Positions 38,674 through 47,889 of a stretch of 64,000 nucleotides of DNA are shown in pieces. The notes under the pieces were generated by a model. That model was not told where the DNA came from, made no database searches, and saw only the letters and a list, made by a program, of their open reading frames with translations. How positions within the stretch are numbered: the stretch's first letter is position 1; every line of letters begins with the position of its first letter. The position numbers and the translations under genes are program-made. Origin of the DNA: Rahnella woolbedingensis (lineage in GTDB: Bacteria > Pseudomonadota > Gammaproteobacteria > Enterobacterales > Enterobacteriaceae); the NCBI RefSeq assembly GCF_003602095.1, contig NZ_RAHH01000002.1:124001-188000 (forward strand). The letters run 5' to 3'.

Positions 38674-39357
38674 ATGAATACGGAAAGTCCGCAGGAATAC
38701 AGTCAAAAATGGGATGAAGTGGATAACTATCTGGTCAGTCATCTGGTGGAAGAGGATCCGGTTTTGCAGCAGGTACTCGCGAATAATCAGCAGGCCGGAT
38801 TGCCCGCCCACGACGTGGCCCCTAATCAGGGAAAACTTCTGGCATTATTCGCGCAAATCACCGGTGCGCAGAAGGTACTGGAAATCGGCACGCTGGGCGC
38901 TTACAGCACCATCTGGCTGGCGCGCGCACTGCCGGCATTGGGCAAAGTGGTGACGCTGGAAGCCGATCCGCATCATGCCAGAGTCGCGCAGACCAATATT
39001 GATCTCGCCGGTTTGCAGGACAAAATTACGCTGCACACCGGGCCCGCGTCAGACACTTTGCCGACGCTGATGGCAGAAGCGCCGTTTGATCTGATCTTCA
39101 TTGATGCGGATAAACCTTCTAATCCGCTTTATCTGGAGTGGGCGCTGAAGTTGTCGAAACCGGGCACATTAATTATCGGTGATAATGTGGTGCGGGACGG
39201 TGCGGTGGTCGATCCGCACAGCGACGATACCCGCGTTCAGGGGGTTCGTCGCTTTATTGAGATGATTGAGCAGGAACCGCGCTTATCTGCCACCGCGCTG
39301 CAAACCGTCGGCAGCAAGGGCTGGGACGGTTTTGTGCTGGCGCGGGTGATCAGTTAA
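38674..39357 (+). CDS. class I SAM-dependent O-methyltransferase (family 3, caffeoyl-CoA/catechol type)
   Basis: 227 residues. SAM-binding VLEIGTLGAYSTIWLARAL (about 70-88), the acidic loop VTLEADPHHA, the metal-binding LIFIDADKPSNPLY and later IIGDNVVRDGAV. This set is typical of the cation-dependent O-methyltransferases that act on vicinal hydroxyls (catechols) or similar. SD AGGAG precedes the ATG. Single gene; the convergent GH3 gene ends 9 bp downstream. Its substrate is unknown. Its position opposite foxA could hint at catechol chemistry, but only weakly. Confidence 0.88.
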   Translation: MNTESPQEYSQKWDEVDNYLVSHLVEEDPVLQQVLANNQQAGLPAHDVAPNQGKLLALFAQITGAQKVLEIGTLGAYSTIWLARALPALGKVVTLEADPHHARVAQTNIDLAGLQDKITLHTGPASDTLPTLMAEAPFDLIFIDADKPSNPLYLEWALKLSKPGTLIIGDNVVRDGAVVDPHSDDTRVQGVRRFIEMIEQEPRLSATALQTVGSKGWDGFVLARVIS

Positions 39358-39366
39358 ACGCATACG

Positions 39367-41328
39367 TTAACGGGCGAGACCAAAGCCGATGTCAAACAGC
39401 GGGTTTTCGCTGTCGTGCGGCATATCAGACTGTTGTTTGAGTACCGCTGCCATAGATGAAGGCAACTCGAACGGCAGTTTGCCGGTATAGGTTTCGCTGC
39501 TGGTCAGACGGCTGAACAACACGGCATCGCTGACGCCGAAATTACCGATAACCGCTTTCGCTTTGTCGTTCACGTTGGTGAGAATAGCAGGGCGGTCAAG
39601 ATACACCGTCACCACCGTCGGCACCGCTTTGCTGGCTTTTACGATGGCCTGATAATCGGCATTATCGTCAGTGAAAGCCAGGGAGCCTTCGTGGTGGCGT
39701 TTGCCGAAGAACCACTGTTTATGCGGCTGTTCATAAGGCGCATGGGCGCGGATCAGGGCGACATCGGCTTTTTCTGGCGCATCAACCACGGTGAAACCTG
39801 CGTCCTGCGCCGCTTTTGCGTCAATGCCATACAGCCACACTTTTTTGCCTTTCTTCAGCGGTAACAGGTCACCGGTATTTTGCAGTAAAACGAGGGAGTG
39901 ACGTTGCGCGGCATCAGCTTCTTTCTGCCAGTCTGCGCGCCCGACGGTTTTCACCGCTTTCTGCGGATCCACAAACGGATTTTCAAACAGGCCGGTGCGG
40001 AATTTCTGCTCGAGGATCCGCATGACGGATTCATCCAGCCGCTGCGCAGTCAGTTGTTTTTCGTTAACCGCATTCACCAGTAATTGTGAATCGGTCACGC
40101 CGCCAAACTGGTCCACACCTGCCTTCACCGCTTTGACGAAACGCTGCTGCGGCGTCAGGTTTTCAACGCCCCAGGACATGCCGCCGGGCACCGGTTCTTT
40201 GCCTTGCGGTGAACCGTTCAGGCATTCGTCTTCGCAGTTGCTGGTGATCAGCCAGTCGCTGAGGATAACCCCTTTGAAACCATACTGACCGCGCAAAATA
40301 TCTGTCAGCAACTGATGGCTGAATCCGGCACCGACCTGTTCCAGCGGCTTGCCTTCGAATGACGCGTTTTTCAAAATGGAATAGGTGGGCATAACGCTGG
40401 CGACGTTGGCTTCAAACGCGCCGGTAAACGGATAGATGTGTTCTTTAAGATTATTGCCGGGGAAGACGGCGTTTTTACCGTAGACGTTGTGGCTGTCGTA
40501 GCCGTTTTCCGCCGCGCCGTAACCGACCCAGTGTTTCACCACCGAAATCACGCTGCCGGAATTAAGGCCCTCGCTGCCGTTTTGCATTCCTTCGATGTAG
40601 CCGCGCACCATGTTATGCACCCGCGTCGGGTCTTCACCGAAAGTCCCGCTGATACGCGCCCAGCGTGGTTCTGTCGCCAGATCGGCCTGCGGGGAAAGGG
40701 CTTCACGAATACCCACAGCCAGATATTCCTGGCGCACAATATCGGCATAGCGGCGGGTGAGTTTTTCATCGCCAATCGCCGCCAGCCCTAAGGTTTCCGG
40801 CCACTGGGTGAATTTGCCGGAAGAGGTGCTGGCGCCAATCAGATATTCAAACGAGTTACGCGGGTCGCTGCTGACAGTGACCGGAATACCGAGCCGGGTC
40901 TTTTCGGCAATCTGCTGTAGTTTGTTATTTTCTTCTGCCATCAGCGCCGGGTCTTCGGCAGACAGGCGGGTGATCAGGCTGTTCACCTTCGCGCCGGAAA
41001 TCATCTTTTCCGCTGCTGCCCTGTCATAATGTGTGCCGGCACCGATCGGGCTGTTGGCCGTCGGTGCGGAACCGTGCATCATCACCCCGGCTTTTTCTTC
41101 CAGCGTCATGCGTTTTACCAGATCCGCCGCGCGATCTTCCGGCGTCAGCCGCCAGTCTTCATAGGGTTCAAGTTTGCCGGAGTGATTGAGATCTTTGAAC
41201 TGCAGCCCGTCAACGGTGAGCAATGTGACTTCCCGCTGACTCAGCTCGGGCTGAGCGGTATCAGCAAAAACAGCAGGGGTGGAAAGCAGAAGGGCGGAAA
41301 CTGCCAGGCTCAGAGGTTTGATTTTCAT
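39367..41328 (-). CDS. secreted glycoside hydrolase family 3 (beta-glucosidase-like)
   Basis: 653 residues from the second ATG (41328), which is about 8 nt after AAGG; the first ATG at 41334 is too close to the SD. Signal peptide LSLAVSALLLSTPAVFA. An EF-hand-like calcium loop, DLNHSGKLEPYEDW, follows. The GH3 TIM barrel has KHWVGYG and the nucleophile Asp in GVILSDWL (Asp358), and the C-terminal alpha/beta sandwich has LVLLQNTGDLLPL. It probably trims beta-linked glucosides or xylosides in the periplasm. No transporter or regulator gene is adjacent. Confidence 0.9.
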   Translation of the reverse strand: MKIKPLSLAVSALLLSTPAVFADTAQPELSQREVTLLTVDGLQFKDLNHSGKLEPYEDWRLTPEDRAADLVKRMTLEEKAGVMMHGSAPTANSPIGAGTHYDRAAAEKMISGAKVNSLITRLSAEDPALMAEENNKLQQIAEKTRLGIPVTVSSDPRNSFEYLIGASTSSGKFTQWPETLGLAAIGDEKLTRRYADIVRQEYLAVGIREALSPQADLATEPRWARISGTFGEDPTRVHNMVRGYIEGMQNGSEGLNSGSVISVVKHWVGYGAAENGYDSHNVYGKNAVFPGNNLKEHIYPFTGAFEANVASVMPTYSILKNASFEGKPLEQVGAGFSHQLLTDILRGQYGFKGVILSDWLITSNCEDECLNGSPQGKEPVPGGMSWGVENLTPQQRFVKAVKAGVDQFGGVTDSQLLVNAVNEKQLTAQRLDESVMRILEQKFRTGLFENPFVDPQKAVKTVGRADWQKEADAAQRHSLVLLQNTGDLLPLKKGKKVWLYGIDAKAAQDAGFTVVDAPEKADVALIRAHAPYEQPHKQWFFGKRHHEGSLAFTDDNADYQAIVKASKAVPTVVTVYLDRPAILTNVNDKAKAVIGNFGVSDAVLFSRLTSSETYTGKLPFELPSSMAAVLKQQSDMPHDSENPLFDIGFGLAR

Positions 41329-41439
41329 TATCATCCTTAATTATTTTGTGTCTATAACGAATTGATAACTATAGAAACTTAATTCTCAAGGAATAACCTA
41401 TTTGCCTGTCTGATATTGCGATCAGCTTCTCAAATGTTA

Positions 41440-41958
41440 TCAGCCAAATACCATGCCCAGCACAGCGCCGACCGCCAGCACCCATAACGGGTGAATACGT
41501 TTATTGAGCGCCAGCAGCGTACATAGCGCAATCACGCCCGCCAGCGGCAACGTGGTGGCGGAGGCATTTGCGATTAACAGTCCGCTCGATACCACCAGCC
41601 CGACGGTCACCGGTACCAGCCCGCGCTGAATGACCTGACGCCACGGACGGTCTTTGTAACGTTTCCATCCGCCCATCACGATCAGCGTCACCACCGAAGA
41701 TGGGCCAAACTTCGCCAGTGAAGACACCAGCAGGCCGGACCATCCCGCGACCTGCCAGCCAATCAGCGGCACGATCATCATATTCGGGCCGGGTGCGGCC
41801 TGAGCCAGCGCGAACAGGGCACTGAATTCCTGCGCGCTCATCCAGTGATGCACCTGCACCACAGCTCGCTGCATCTCCGGCAAAATAGTATTACCGCCAC
41901 CAAAAGCCAGCAGAGAAAGCTCGGTAAACAGCAGGGCGAGTGAGAGTAAAACGGCCAT
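41440..41958 (-). CDS. chromate transporter, C-terminal half protein (ChrA short-chain type)
   Basis: 172 residues, hydrophobic, about six membrane segments. FTELSLLAFGGGNTILPEMQ and FALAQAAPGPNMM are the repeat signature of the CHR family (GG..ILPE and the QA.PGPN motif). Together with the upstream half-size protein it makes a heterodimeric short-chain chromate transporter. The start shares a base with the upstream stop (TGATG). The substrate may be chromate or another oxyanion. Confidence 0.87.
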   Translation of the reverse strand: MAVLLSLALLFTELSLLAFGGGNTILPEMQRAVVQVHHWMSAQEFSALFALAQAAPGPNMMIVPLIGWQVAGWSGLLVSSLAKFGPSSVVTLIVMGGWKRYKDRPWRQVIQRGLVPVTVGLVVSSGLLIANASATTLPLAGVIALCTLLALNKRIHPLWVLAVGAVLGMVFG

Positions 41959-42542
41959 CAGAATTTACTCCTTGCGCAGATAAAAATACTGACCGGCGCC
42001 AGCACCAGCATGACCGGCAGCATCGGGATGCGAAATCCTGCGATAGCAATAACGCCCGCGGCAACCAGCGCCAGTTGCAGCCATTTTCCCCGCAAAGGTG
42101 CCAGCATTTTGAGGCCGGTGGATAACAGTAAACCGGCCGCCCCGGCTGCCATTCCCGCAAATAAATGCTCCACCAGCGGTTCATTCTGATAACGCGCATA
42201 CACCAGACCGAGCAGGACAACGCAAATTGTCGGTGCCAGGATCAGACCGAGAATGGCCGAAAGCGCGCCGCGCAGTCCGCGAAACTCCATCCCGAGTGCG
42301 ACGGATAAATTAATGATATTGCCGCCCGGTAAAAACTGGCACAGCCCGAGCAGTTCGGTGAACTGATCGCCGGTGAGCCAGCGGCGTTTATCCACCAGCA
42401 TATGCCGCGCCATCGGCAGCACACCGCCGAAACCGGTCAGGCCAAGAACGAAAAAACCCATAAACAGTTGCCCGCAATCGGGTTGCGGCGCGGTCCCATC
42501 TTCTGTATCCAGCATTAATTTATCCTGCGTTTGTGCCGACAT
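41958..42542 (-). CDS. chromate transporter, N-terminal half protein (ChrA short-chain type)
   Basis: 194 residues from the ATG at 42542, which has GGGAGAG upstream; the frame is open to 42761, but that extension would run through the divergent promoter. Six membrane segments with the first-repeat signature LTGFGGVLPMARHMLVDKR and LCQFLPGGNIINLSVALG. Partner of the following gene, with which it overlaps by one base. It is divergent from a LysR gene that probably regulates the pair. Confidence 0.87.
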   Translation of the reverse strand: MSAQTQDKLMLDTEDGTAPQPDCGQLFMGFFVLGLTGFGGVLPMARHMLVDKRRWLTGDQFTELLGLCQFLPGGNIINLSVALGMEFRGLRGALSAILGLILAPTICVVLLGLVYARYQNEPLVEHLFAGMAAGAAGLLLSTGLKMLAPLRGKWLQLALVAAGVIAIAGFRIPMLPVMLVLAPVSIFICARSKF

Positions 42543-42652
42543 TTTCACACTCTCCCTCAAATGTAATTCAAAGCCGCCAGAGGCGTAAATTCTGTTAAGG
42601 ATCATGCGCGTGGATGTGCCATGATGTCTAATGCCTTTGTTAATACCAAAAG

Positions 42653-42667
42653 ATACCCTGAGGGTAT
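42653..42667. promoter_or_regulatory. candidate LysR operator overlapping the LysR start
   Basis: ATACCC-TGA-GGGTAT is a perfect 15-bp dyad with a T-N11-A core. It overlaps the SD (GAGGG, 42660-42664) of the LysR gene, so binding would repress the regulator itself. Confidence 0.55.
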
Positions 42668-42671
42668 GGAT

Positions 42672-43583
42672 ATGATTGAACTGAAGCGTCTGAATGCGTT
42701 TGTCACCGTGGTGGAAGTCGGCAGCATTACCCGCGCCGCAGAACTGCTGTTTATCCAGCAACCGCCGCTGACCCGTCTGTTACAGGGGCTGGAGCAGGAA
42801 TTTGGTGTGCCTTTATTGCAACGCCTGCCGCGTGGCGTGATCCCGACCGAAGCGGGCGAAGTGTTATTACAGGAAGCGCGGGCAGTGCTGGCGCGGGCCG
42901 CTCAGCTCACTGCCGCGATGCAGCGTGCCGCGCAGGGAGAACAGGGACGCGTGCGCATCGGTTTCACCAGTTCCGCCGCGCTGCACACGTTTGTGCCCGC
43001 GCTGTTGCGCCGGTACCGCGAGATTTATCCGGCGGTCAGTACACAGCTTGAGGAAAGCGGCAGCGGGGAGTTGCTGGCAGCAGTCGTGGCGAGCGAGCTG
43101 GATGTGGCGTTTGTGCGTATGCGGGTCAAAGATATGCCCGAATTAGAGATGGAAAAAGTGCTGGAAGAACCGATGTGGGTGGCGGTTCCGGCGGGTCACA
43201 AACTGGCTGCGCAAACCACCGGCCAGCCGCTGAAACTCGAAGACCTTAGCAACGAACCGTTCGTATTATACCGCCGTCGCGCCGGCCAGGGACTGTATGA
43301 CGCCATACTGGCAGCGTATGTCCGCGCGGGTTTCAGTCCGCATATTGTGCAGGAAGCGCCGCGGCTGACATCGTGTCTGAGCCTGGTTGGCGCGGGTTTG
43401 GGAATTTCGATTGTGCCGGAATCTATGACCCGCCTCGGCGGTGATGGCGTGGTGTTTTTGCCACTCGATGCCGCCACACAACTCAGCGCGCCGCTGTATC
43501 TCGCGCGGCGGGAAGACAGCCATTCATCGGCTATAATCAATACGTTTTGTCAGCTGGTAAAATCGCAATTAAAGGCTGATTAG
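42672..43583 (+). CDS. LysR-family transcriptional regulator next to the chromate transporter
   Basis: 303 residues from the ATG at 42672, 7 nt after GAGGG; an ATG at 42666 and one at 42621 are also in frame but fit less well. MIELKRLNAFVTVVEVGSIT followed by IQQPPLTRLLQGLEQEFG is the winged HTH, with a substrate-binding domain after residue 90. It is divergent from the two chromate-transporter genes. The last four bases overlap the end of the convergent ArsR-type gene. Confidence 0.88.
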   Translation: MIELKRLNAFVTVVEVGSITRAAELLFIQQPPLTRLLQGLEQEFGVPLLQRLPRGVIPTEAGEVLLQEARAVLARAAQLTAAMQRAAQGEQGRVRIGFTSSAALHTFVPALLRRYREIYPAVSTQLEESGSGELLAAVVASELDVAFVRMRVKDMPELEMEKVLEEPMWVAVPAGHKLAAQTTGQPLKLEDLSNEPFVLYRRRAGQGLYDAILAAYVRAGFSPHIVQEAPRLTSCLSLVGAGLGISIVPESMTRLGGDGVVFLPLDAATQLSAPLYLARREDSHSSAIINTFCQLVKSQLKAD

Positions 43584-43933
43584 AGATGTTGCTCGGAAAT
43601 GTGTTTCTGGGTGGATTCCAGCGTAATACCGTCAGATTCGATGGCGCTGAGCAGGGAATCGAGCAGGCCGGGGAAGCGGGCGTCGAGATCTTCGCGGCGC
43701 AGTGAAAGCAAATTGGCGCGGCCATCCGGGCGCTGCAAGATAACGCCGCTGTCGCGCAGAACGCGCCAGTGATGGGTGAGCGTCGATTTTGACAGGCCTT
43801 GCAATAACGTACCGCAAGGATGTTCCCCGCCTTTGGCCAGCGTGCGCACCACGGCCAGACGTACCGGATTACCCAGTGCAGTCAGAACATTTTCCAGGCG
43901 GATCTGCTCGCGCTCAGGGTGGTTGGCTATCAT
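43580..43933 (-). CDS. ArsR-family winged-HTH regulator
   Basis: 117 residues. Layout: VLTALGNPVRLAVVRTLAKG (helix pair), then LSKSTLTHHWRVLRDSGVIL (recognition helix), then a beta wing (QRPDGRANLLSLR). The classic ArsR/SmtB metal motif (ELCVCDL) is missing and only one Cys is present, so this is probably a non-metal or redox/ligand-responsive member. It is divergent from the second EF-G gene, with a 22-bp dyad between them. Confidence 0.85.
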   Translation of the reverse strand: MIANHPEREQIRLENVLTALGNPVRLAVVRTLAKGGEHPCGTLLQGLSKSTLTHHWRVLRDSGVILQRPDGRANLLSLRREDLDARFPGLLDSLLSAIESDGITLESTQKHISEQHL

Positions 43934-44043
43934 CGGACTATCCTCTTAAAGTGCAAACATCGGCGGCCGCGCAATATAGCCTATCCCTCTGCTGCTGTAC
44001 AACGCGACGGCCTTTGACCAATTTCATCGATAGAATAAAATTA

Positions 44044-44065
44044 TTGTACGAATATACACGTACAA
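44044..44065. promoter_or_regulatory. candidate ArsR-type operator between arsR-like and EF-G genes
   Basis: TTGTACG (44044-44050) and CGTACAA (44059-44065) form a perfect inverted repeat with an 8-nt AT-rich spacer. It is immediately followed by GTATACT, a possible -10 element for the EF-G gene. Confidence 0.5.
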
Positions 44066-44169
44066 TTGTAGTATACTCTCCGCACTAAGAAGTTTAGTAC
44101 TCATTACTTTGTGACGGGACGTGAAAACCACTCTCCGCCAACTTAGCCATCAACCAGTAAGGACGTTAT

Positions 44170-46275
44170 ATGGCTCGCAAAACGCCAATCGAGCGCTACC
44201 GCAATATCGGTATCTCAGCACACATCGACGCAGGTAAAACCACCACCACCGAGCGTATTCTTTTCTATACCGGCATGAATCATAAGCTGGGAGAAGTGCA
44301 TGACGGCGGTGCGACCACAGACTGGATGGCTCAGGAACAGGAGCGCGGCATTACCATTACCTCCGCTGCCGTGACCTGTTTCTGGCGCGGGATGGAAAAC
44401 TCGTTTGATGAGCATCGCATTAATATTATCGACACCCCAGGGCACGTGGATTTCACCATTGAAGTGGAACGTTCCATGCGTGTACTCGACGGTGCGGTAA
44501 TGGTGTATGACGCCGTGGGCGGAGTGCAGCCACAGTCTGAAACCGTGTGGCGTCAGGCCAATAAATACAAAGTGCCGCGTCTGGCGTTCGTCAACAAAAT
44601 GGACCGTCAGGGTGCCGATTTCTTCCGCGTTCGCCAGATGATGGTCGATCGCCTGAAAGCCAATCCGGTGCCGATTGTGATTCCGATCGGTAAAGAAGAG
44701 CATTTCACCGGCGTGGTGGATTTACGCAAGATGCGCGCCATTTTGTGGGACGACGCGACGCAAGGTATGACTTTTACCTATGAAGCGATCCCGGCAGAAT
44801 TGCAGCCGCTGGCAGAAGAATGGCGCGAGAAAATGGTCTCCGCTGCAGCTGAAGCCAACGACGCCCTGATGGATAAATATCTCGAAGAAGGCACGCTGAC
44901 TGAGGATGAAATCACCGAAGGTCTGCGTTTGCGCACTATCGCCGGTGAGATCCAGCCGATGCTGTGCGGCAGTGCGTTCAAGAATAAAGGCGTGCAGCGC
45001 ATGCTCGATGCCGTGATCGAACTGATGCCATCGCCGCTGGATATTCCCCCGGTGGCGGGCACTGACGAAGACGGTAACGACGTGTTCCGTCATTCCGATG
45101 ACAACGAGAAATTCTCGGCGCTGGCCTTCAAACTGATGACTGACCCGTACGTCGGCCAGCTGACGTTTGTCCGCGTTTATTCCGGCGTGCTGAAAAAAGG
45201 CGACAGCGTGTATAACCCGGTGCGCGGCAAGAAAGAGCGTATTGGCCGCATTGTGCAGATGCATGCGAATGACCGTATCGAGATTGACGAAATCCGCGCC
45301 GGTGATATCGCAGCCTGTGTCGGGCTGAAAGATGTGACGACTGGCGAAACGTTGTGCGACCCGACGGACATTATTACGCTGGTGCGCATGGAATTTCCGG
45401 ATCCGGTGATTTCGCAGGCCATCGAGCCGAAAACGAAAGCCGATCAGGAGAAAATGGGTATCGCGCTGTCACGGCTGGCATCCGAAGACCCGTCGTTCCG
45501 CATCCGTACTGATGAGGAATCCGGCCAGACGATCATTTCCGGGATGGGTGAATTGCATTTGGAAATCATTGTCGACCGTATGAAACGTGAGTTCGGCGTG
45601 GAAGCCAATATCGGTAAACCGCAGGTCACGTACCGCGAAACGGTGCGTAAAACGGTGAAAGATGTGGAAGGGAAATTTGTTCGTCAGTCCGGCGGTAAAG
45701 GTCAGTACGGCCACGTGGTCTTCACGCTCGAACCGTTACCGGCAGGCACCGGTTTCGAGTTTGTCGATGCAACAAAAGGTGGCGTGGTGCCGCGCGACTA
45801 TATCCCTGCGGTAGAAAAAGGGGTCACAGAAGCGCTGAATAATGGCATTCTGGCCGGTTATCCGGTGGTGGATGTGAAAGTGACGCTGACTTTCGGGTCA
45901 TACCACGAGGTCGATTCCTCGGAAATGGCGTTCAAAATGGCGGCGATCTTTGGTTTCAAAGAAGCCGCTAAACGCGCAGATCCGGTGATCCTCGAGCCGA
46001 TGATGAAGGTCGAAGTGGAAACGCCGGAAGAGTATGCCGGTGGCGTGATGGGCGATTTATCGTCGCGTCGCGGTACAGTGCAGGGCATGGAAGAGATCGC
46101 GGGCGGCGGCGGTAAAATCATCAAAGCCGAAGTCCCGTTATCTGAAATGTTCGGTTACTCCACCGTTTTGCGGTCGATGTCGCAAGGTCGTGCAACGTAC
46201 AGCATGGAGTTCAATCACTATGCCGAGGCACCGCGCAATGTGGCTGAAAACATCATTGCGTCGCGTGGTAAATAG
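44170..46275 (+). CDS. fusA: second elongation factor G (EF-G paralog outside the str operon)
   Basis: 701 residues (E. coli EF-G 704). All GTPase motifs are intact: AHIDAGKT (G1), RGITITSA (G2), DTPGH (G3), NKMD (G4) and GSAFKN (G5). Domains II-V are complete, with the usual GMGELHLEI and [12 protein letters not shown]. Identity with E. coli EF-G looks moderate, and the housekeeping fusA normally sits with rpsL/rpsG/tufA, which are absent here. Hence I read this as a paralog that may translocate or recycle ribosomes under particular conditions. SD AAGGA. It is divergent from an ArsR-type regulator and has its own terminator. Confidence 0.9.
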   Translation: MARKTPIERYRNIGISAHIDAGKTTTTERILFYTGMNHKLGEVHDGGATTDWMAQEQERGITITSAAVTCFWRGMENSFDEHRINIIDTPGHVDFTIEVERSMRVLDGAVMVYDAVGGVQPQSETVWRQANKYKVPRLAFVNKMDRQGADFFRVRQMMVDRLKANPVPIVIPIGKEEHFTGVVDLRKMRAILWDDATQGMTFTYEAIPAELQPLAEEWREKMVSAAAEANDALMDKYLEEGTLTEDEITEGLRLRTIAGEIQPMLCGSAFKNKGVQRMLDAVIELMPSPLDIPPVAGTDEDGNDVFRHSDDNEKFSALAFKLMTDPYVGQLTFVRVYSGVLKKGDSVYNPVRGKKERIGRIVQMHANDRIEIDEIRAGDIAACVGLKDVTTGETLCDPTDIITLVRMEFPDPVISQAIEPKTKADQEKMGIALSRLASEDPSFRIRTDEESGQTIISGMGELHLEIIVDRMKREFGVEANIGKPQVTYRETVRKTVKDVEGKFVRQSGGKGQYGHVVFTLEPLPAGTGFEFVDATKGGVVPRDYIPAVEKGVTEALNNGILAGYPVVDVKVTLTFGSYHEVDSSEMAFKMAAIFGFKEAAKRADPVILEPMMKVEVETPEEYAGGVMGDLSSRRGTVQGMEEIAGGGGKIIKAEVPLSEMFGYSTVLRSMSQGRATYSMEFNHYAEAPRNVAENIIASRGK

Positions 46276-46303
46276 GCAAAACAGGCGTAATCTCCGCCAG
46301 AGA

Positions 46304-46332
46304 CAAAACGGTCCGCAAGGGCCGTTTTTTTG
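46304..46332 (+). terminator. terminator of the EF-G paralog gene
   Basis: AAAACGGTCC and GGGCCGTTTT pair around a GCAA loop, followed by TTTTTTT (to about 46331). Confidence 0.85.
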
Positions 46333-46374
46333 GTTTGAAGATAAGGATTCGATAGTTTATGACTTCAATGTGTG

Positions 46375-46399
46375 ACACCATTATGCGCATATGTGGTGT
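46375..46399 (+). promoter_or_regulatory. ccdAB operator candidate
   Basis: ACACCA (46375-46380) and TGGTGT (46394-46399) flank the palindrome TATGCGCATA (46382-46391), making a 25-bp near-perfect dyad 17 bp before the ccdA start. A natural site for autorepression by the CcdA-CcdB complex. Confidence 0.6.
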
Positions 46400-46415
46400 G
46401 TATTAGGTGGGTGTT

Positions 46416-46652
46416 ATGTCATCAGTAGCGGGAAATAAAAAACGAACCAATGTCACGCTAAGTGCCGATTTACTGGAACAAGCCAAAGCGTTCGGCATTA
46501 ATCTTTCAGCAACGTTTGATAAAGCGTTAGGAGAAGCGGTGAAAGAGAAACAAAGGAAACTGTTCTTAGAAGAAAATCAACAAGCCATGGATTCCTGCAA
46601 CGCCTTTACTGAAAAGGCAGGACTCTTCTCTCAGGGACGCGGAGTATTGTAA
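46416..46652 (+). CDS. ccdA: CcdA-type antitoxin
   Basis: 78 residues from the ATG at 46416, 5-6 nt after AGGTGG; a GTG at 46407 is in frame. The N-terminal ribbon-helix-helix (KRTNVTLSADLLEQAKAFGI, then LSATFDKALGEAV) binds DNA. The C-terminal part (EENQQAMDSCNAFTEKAGLF) is the flexible toxin-neutralising tail, with the usual N-x-F-x-E-K-x-G-L-F pattern. Its stop shares a base with the ccdB start (TAATG). Confidence 0.92.
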   Translation: MSSVAGNKKRTNVTLSADLLEQAKAFGINLSATFDKALGEAVKEKQRKLFLEENQQAMDSCNAFTEKAGLFSQGRGVL

Positions 46653-46963
46653 TGGCGCAATTTGATGTGTACGAAAATCAGGGAGAAGGTAAAAATCTTT
46701 ATCCCTATTTTATGGATATTCAGAATCCCTTATTTGAAAGACTCAATGAGCGGATTGTTGCGCCGCTAACCGCACTGAGTAACCTGAAACCCATCACGCA
46801 TCTTCATCCCCTTATCAGGATCCAAAATCATCAATACGTGCTGATGACCAATCTCCTGACCAGCGTGAGTGCAACGCAGTTACGTCATGAACCGGTGTTA
46901 AATGCGGACATTCATCGGGCTGATGTTGTGGCAGCGTTAGATTTGCTGGTGACGGGAATTTAA
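46652..46963 (+). CDS. ccdB: CcdB-type toxin (gyrase poison family)
   Basis: 103 residues (F-plasmid CcdB has 101). MAQFDVYENQGEGKNLYPYF starts the SH3-like fold; RIVAPLTALSN and HPLIRIQNHQYVLMTNLLTS follow. F CcdB ends Trp-Gly-Ile, where the Trp stacks on GyrA; here the end is VTGI, as I remember from the Vibrio fischeri chromosomal CcdB. So it belongs to the chromosomal branch and may still poison gyrase. Followed by a shared terminator and convergent wrbA. Confidence 0.9.
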   Translation: MAQFDVYENQGEGKNLYPYFMDIQNPLFERLNERIVAPLTALSNLKPITHLHPLIRIQNHQYVLMTNLLTSVSATQLRHEPVLNADIHRADVVAALDLLVTGI

Positions 46964-46986
46964 GGCGCAGAACCTGCGCCTTATTT
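46962..46986. terminator. bidirectional terminator between ccdB and wrbA
   Basis: AAGGCGCAG-AAC-CTGCGCCTT (46962-46982) followed by ATTTT on the plus strand and AAATT on the minus strand. Confidence 0.8.
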
Positions 46987-46997
46987 TACGGGATTAT

Positions 46998-47597
46998 TTA
47001 GCTGACCAGTTTACTGACGATGGTCGCCACGTGTTTACCCTGATGCACGGCAATACGCAGTTCTTCTGCGCTTGGCTGACGTGAACCATCACCACCGGCG
47101 ATAGTGGTGGCACCATAAGGTGTGCCGCCGCGAACCTGCGAAATATCGAACAATTCAGGCGTGGTGTAACCGATGGGAACGATGATCATGCCGTGATGGG
47201 CGAGGGTGGTCCAGGTAGAGGTAATGGTCATTTCCTGACCGCCGCCGGTTCCGGTTGAGCTGAATACGCTGGCGACTTTGCCTGCCAGTGCGCCTTTGGC
47301 CCATAGGCCACCGGTCTGGTCGAGGAAAGTGCGCATCTGGCCGGTCATGTTACCAAAGCGGGTGGGTGTGCCGAAAATGATGGCATCGTAATCGCCAAGT
47401 TCTGCCGGAGAAGCGACCTCTGCCGTCTGACCGGTTTTGCCCCCGGCTGCCTTAAAGGCTTCTTCCGGCATCGTTTCAGGGACGCGTTTGATTGTGACTT
47501 CAACACCTGGAACGCTGCGTGCGCCTTCGGCAACACTCTGCGCCATCGTTTCAATATGACCGTACATAGAATGGTAGAGAACCAGTACTTTTGCCAT
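46998..47597 (-). CDS. wrbA: NAD(P)H:quinone oxidoreductase WrbA
   Basis: 199 residues (E. coli WrbA 198). Flavodoxin-like: [20 protein letters not shown] binds FMN phosphate, then [35 protein letters not shown] and [19 protein letters not shown]. It is a tetrameric cytosolic enzyme that reduces quinones by two electrons. The ATG at 47597 has SD AGGAG and gives the standard start. The frame continues upstream to 47735 without a stop, including a GTG at about 47687 preceded by AGGAG (see findings). Confidence 0.95.
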   Translation of the reverse strand: MAKVLVLYHSMYGHIETMAQSVAEGARSVPGVEVTIKRVPETMPEEAFKAAGGKTGQTAEVASPAELGDYDAIIFGTPTRFGNMTGQMRTFLDQTGGLWAKGALAGKVASVFSSTGTGGGQEMTITSTWTTLAHHGMIIVPIGYTTPELFDISQVRGGTPYGATTIAGGDGSRQPSAEELRIAVHQGKHVATIVSKLVS

Positions 47598-47823
47598 TTT
47601 TAACTCCTGTTGAGGTGATGTTTTTTCCGTATTCTGCTCAGTTTTAGAGCCGGTGATACGGGCGAAAAACTCGCTTAAAAATCCCACATTTACTCCTGCG
47701 CCTGTACGGCAGCTGTCATGAGCAGGGGAGTTCATCGTTCGCGCATGAGGCGTGAGTTACAAACGCAAATTTTTGAACGGGCCCATCAATTAATTAGGGC
47801 AATGATGCAGGGAAGACTCGTTT

Positions 47824-47853
47824 CGCACTTCTACATACTAGAACAGAAGTGCG
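47824..47853. promoter_or_regulatory. stem-loop between the adhesin cluster and wrbA
   Basis: CGCACTTCT and AGAAGTGCG form a perfect 9-bp stem with a 12-nt loop, 37 bp after the stop of the last gene of the adhesin cluster and upstream of wrbA. No T-run. It may be an operator for wrbA or a transcript-end structure. Confidence 0.4.
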
Positions 47854-47889
47854 GATTTGGCGGGAGAAGGGATATATACGATGCGCTCA

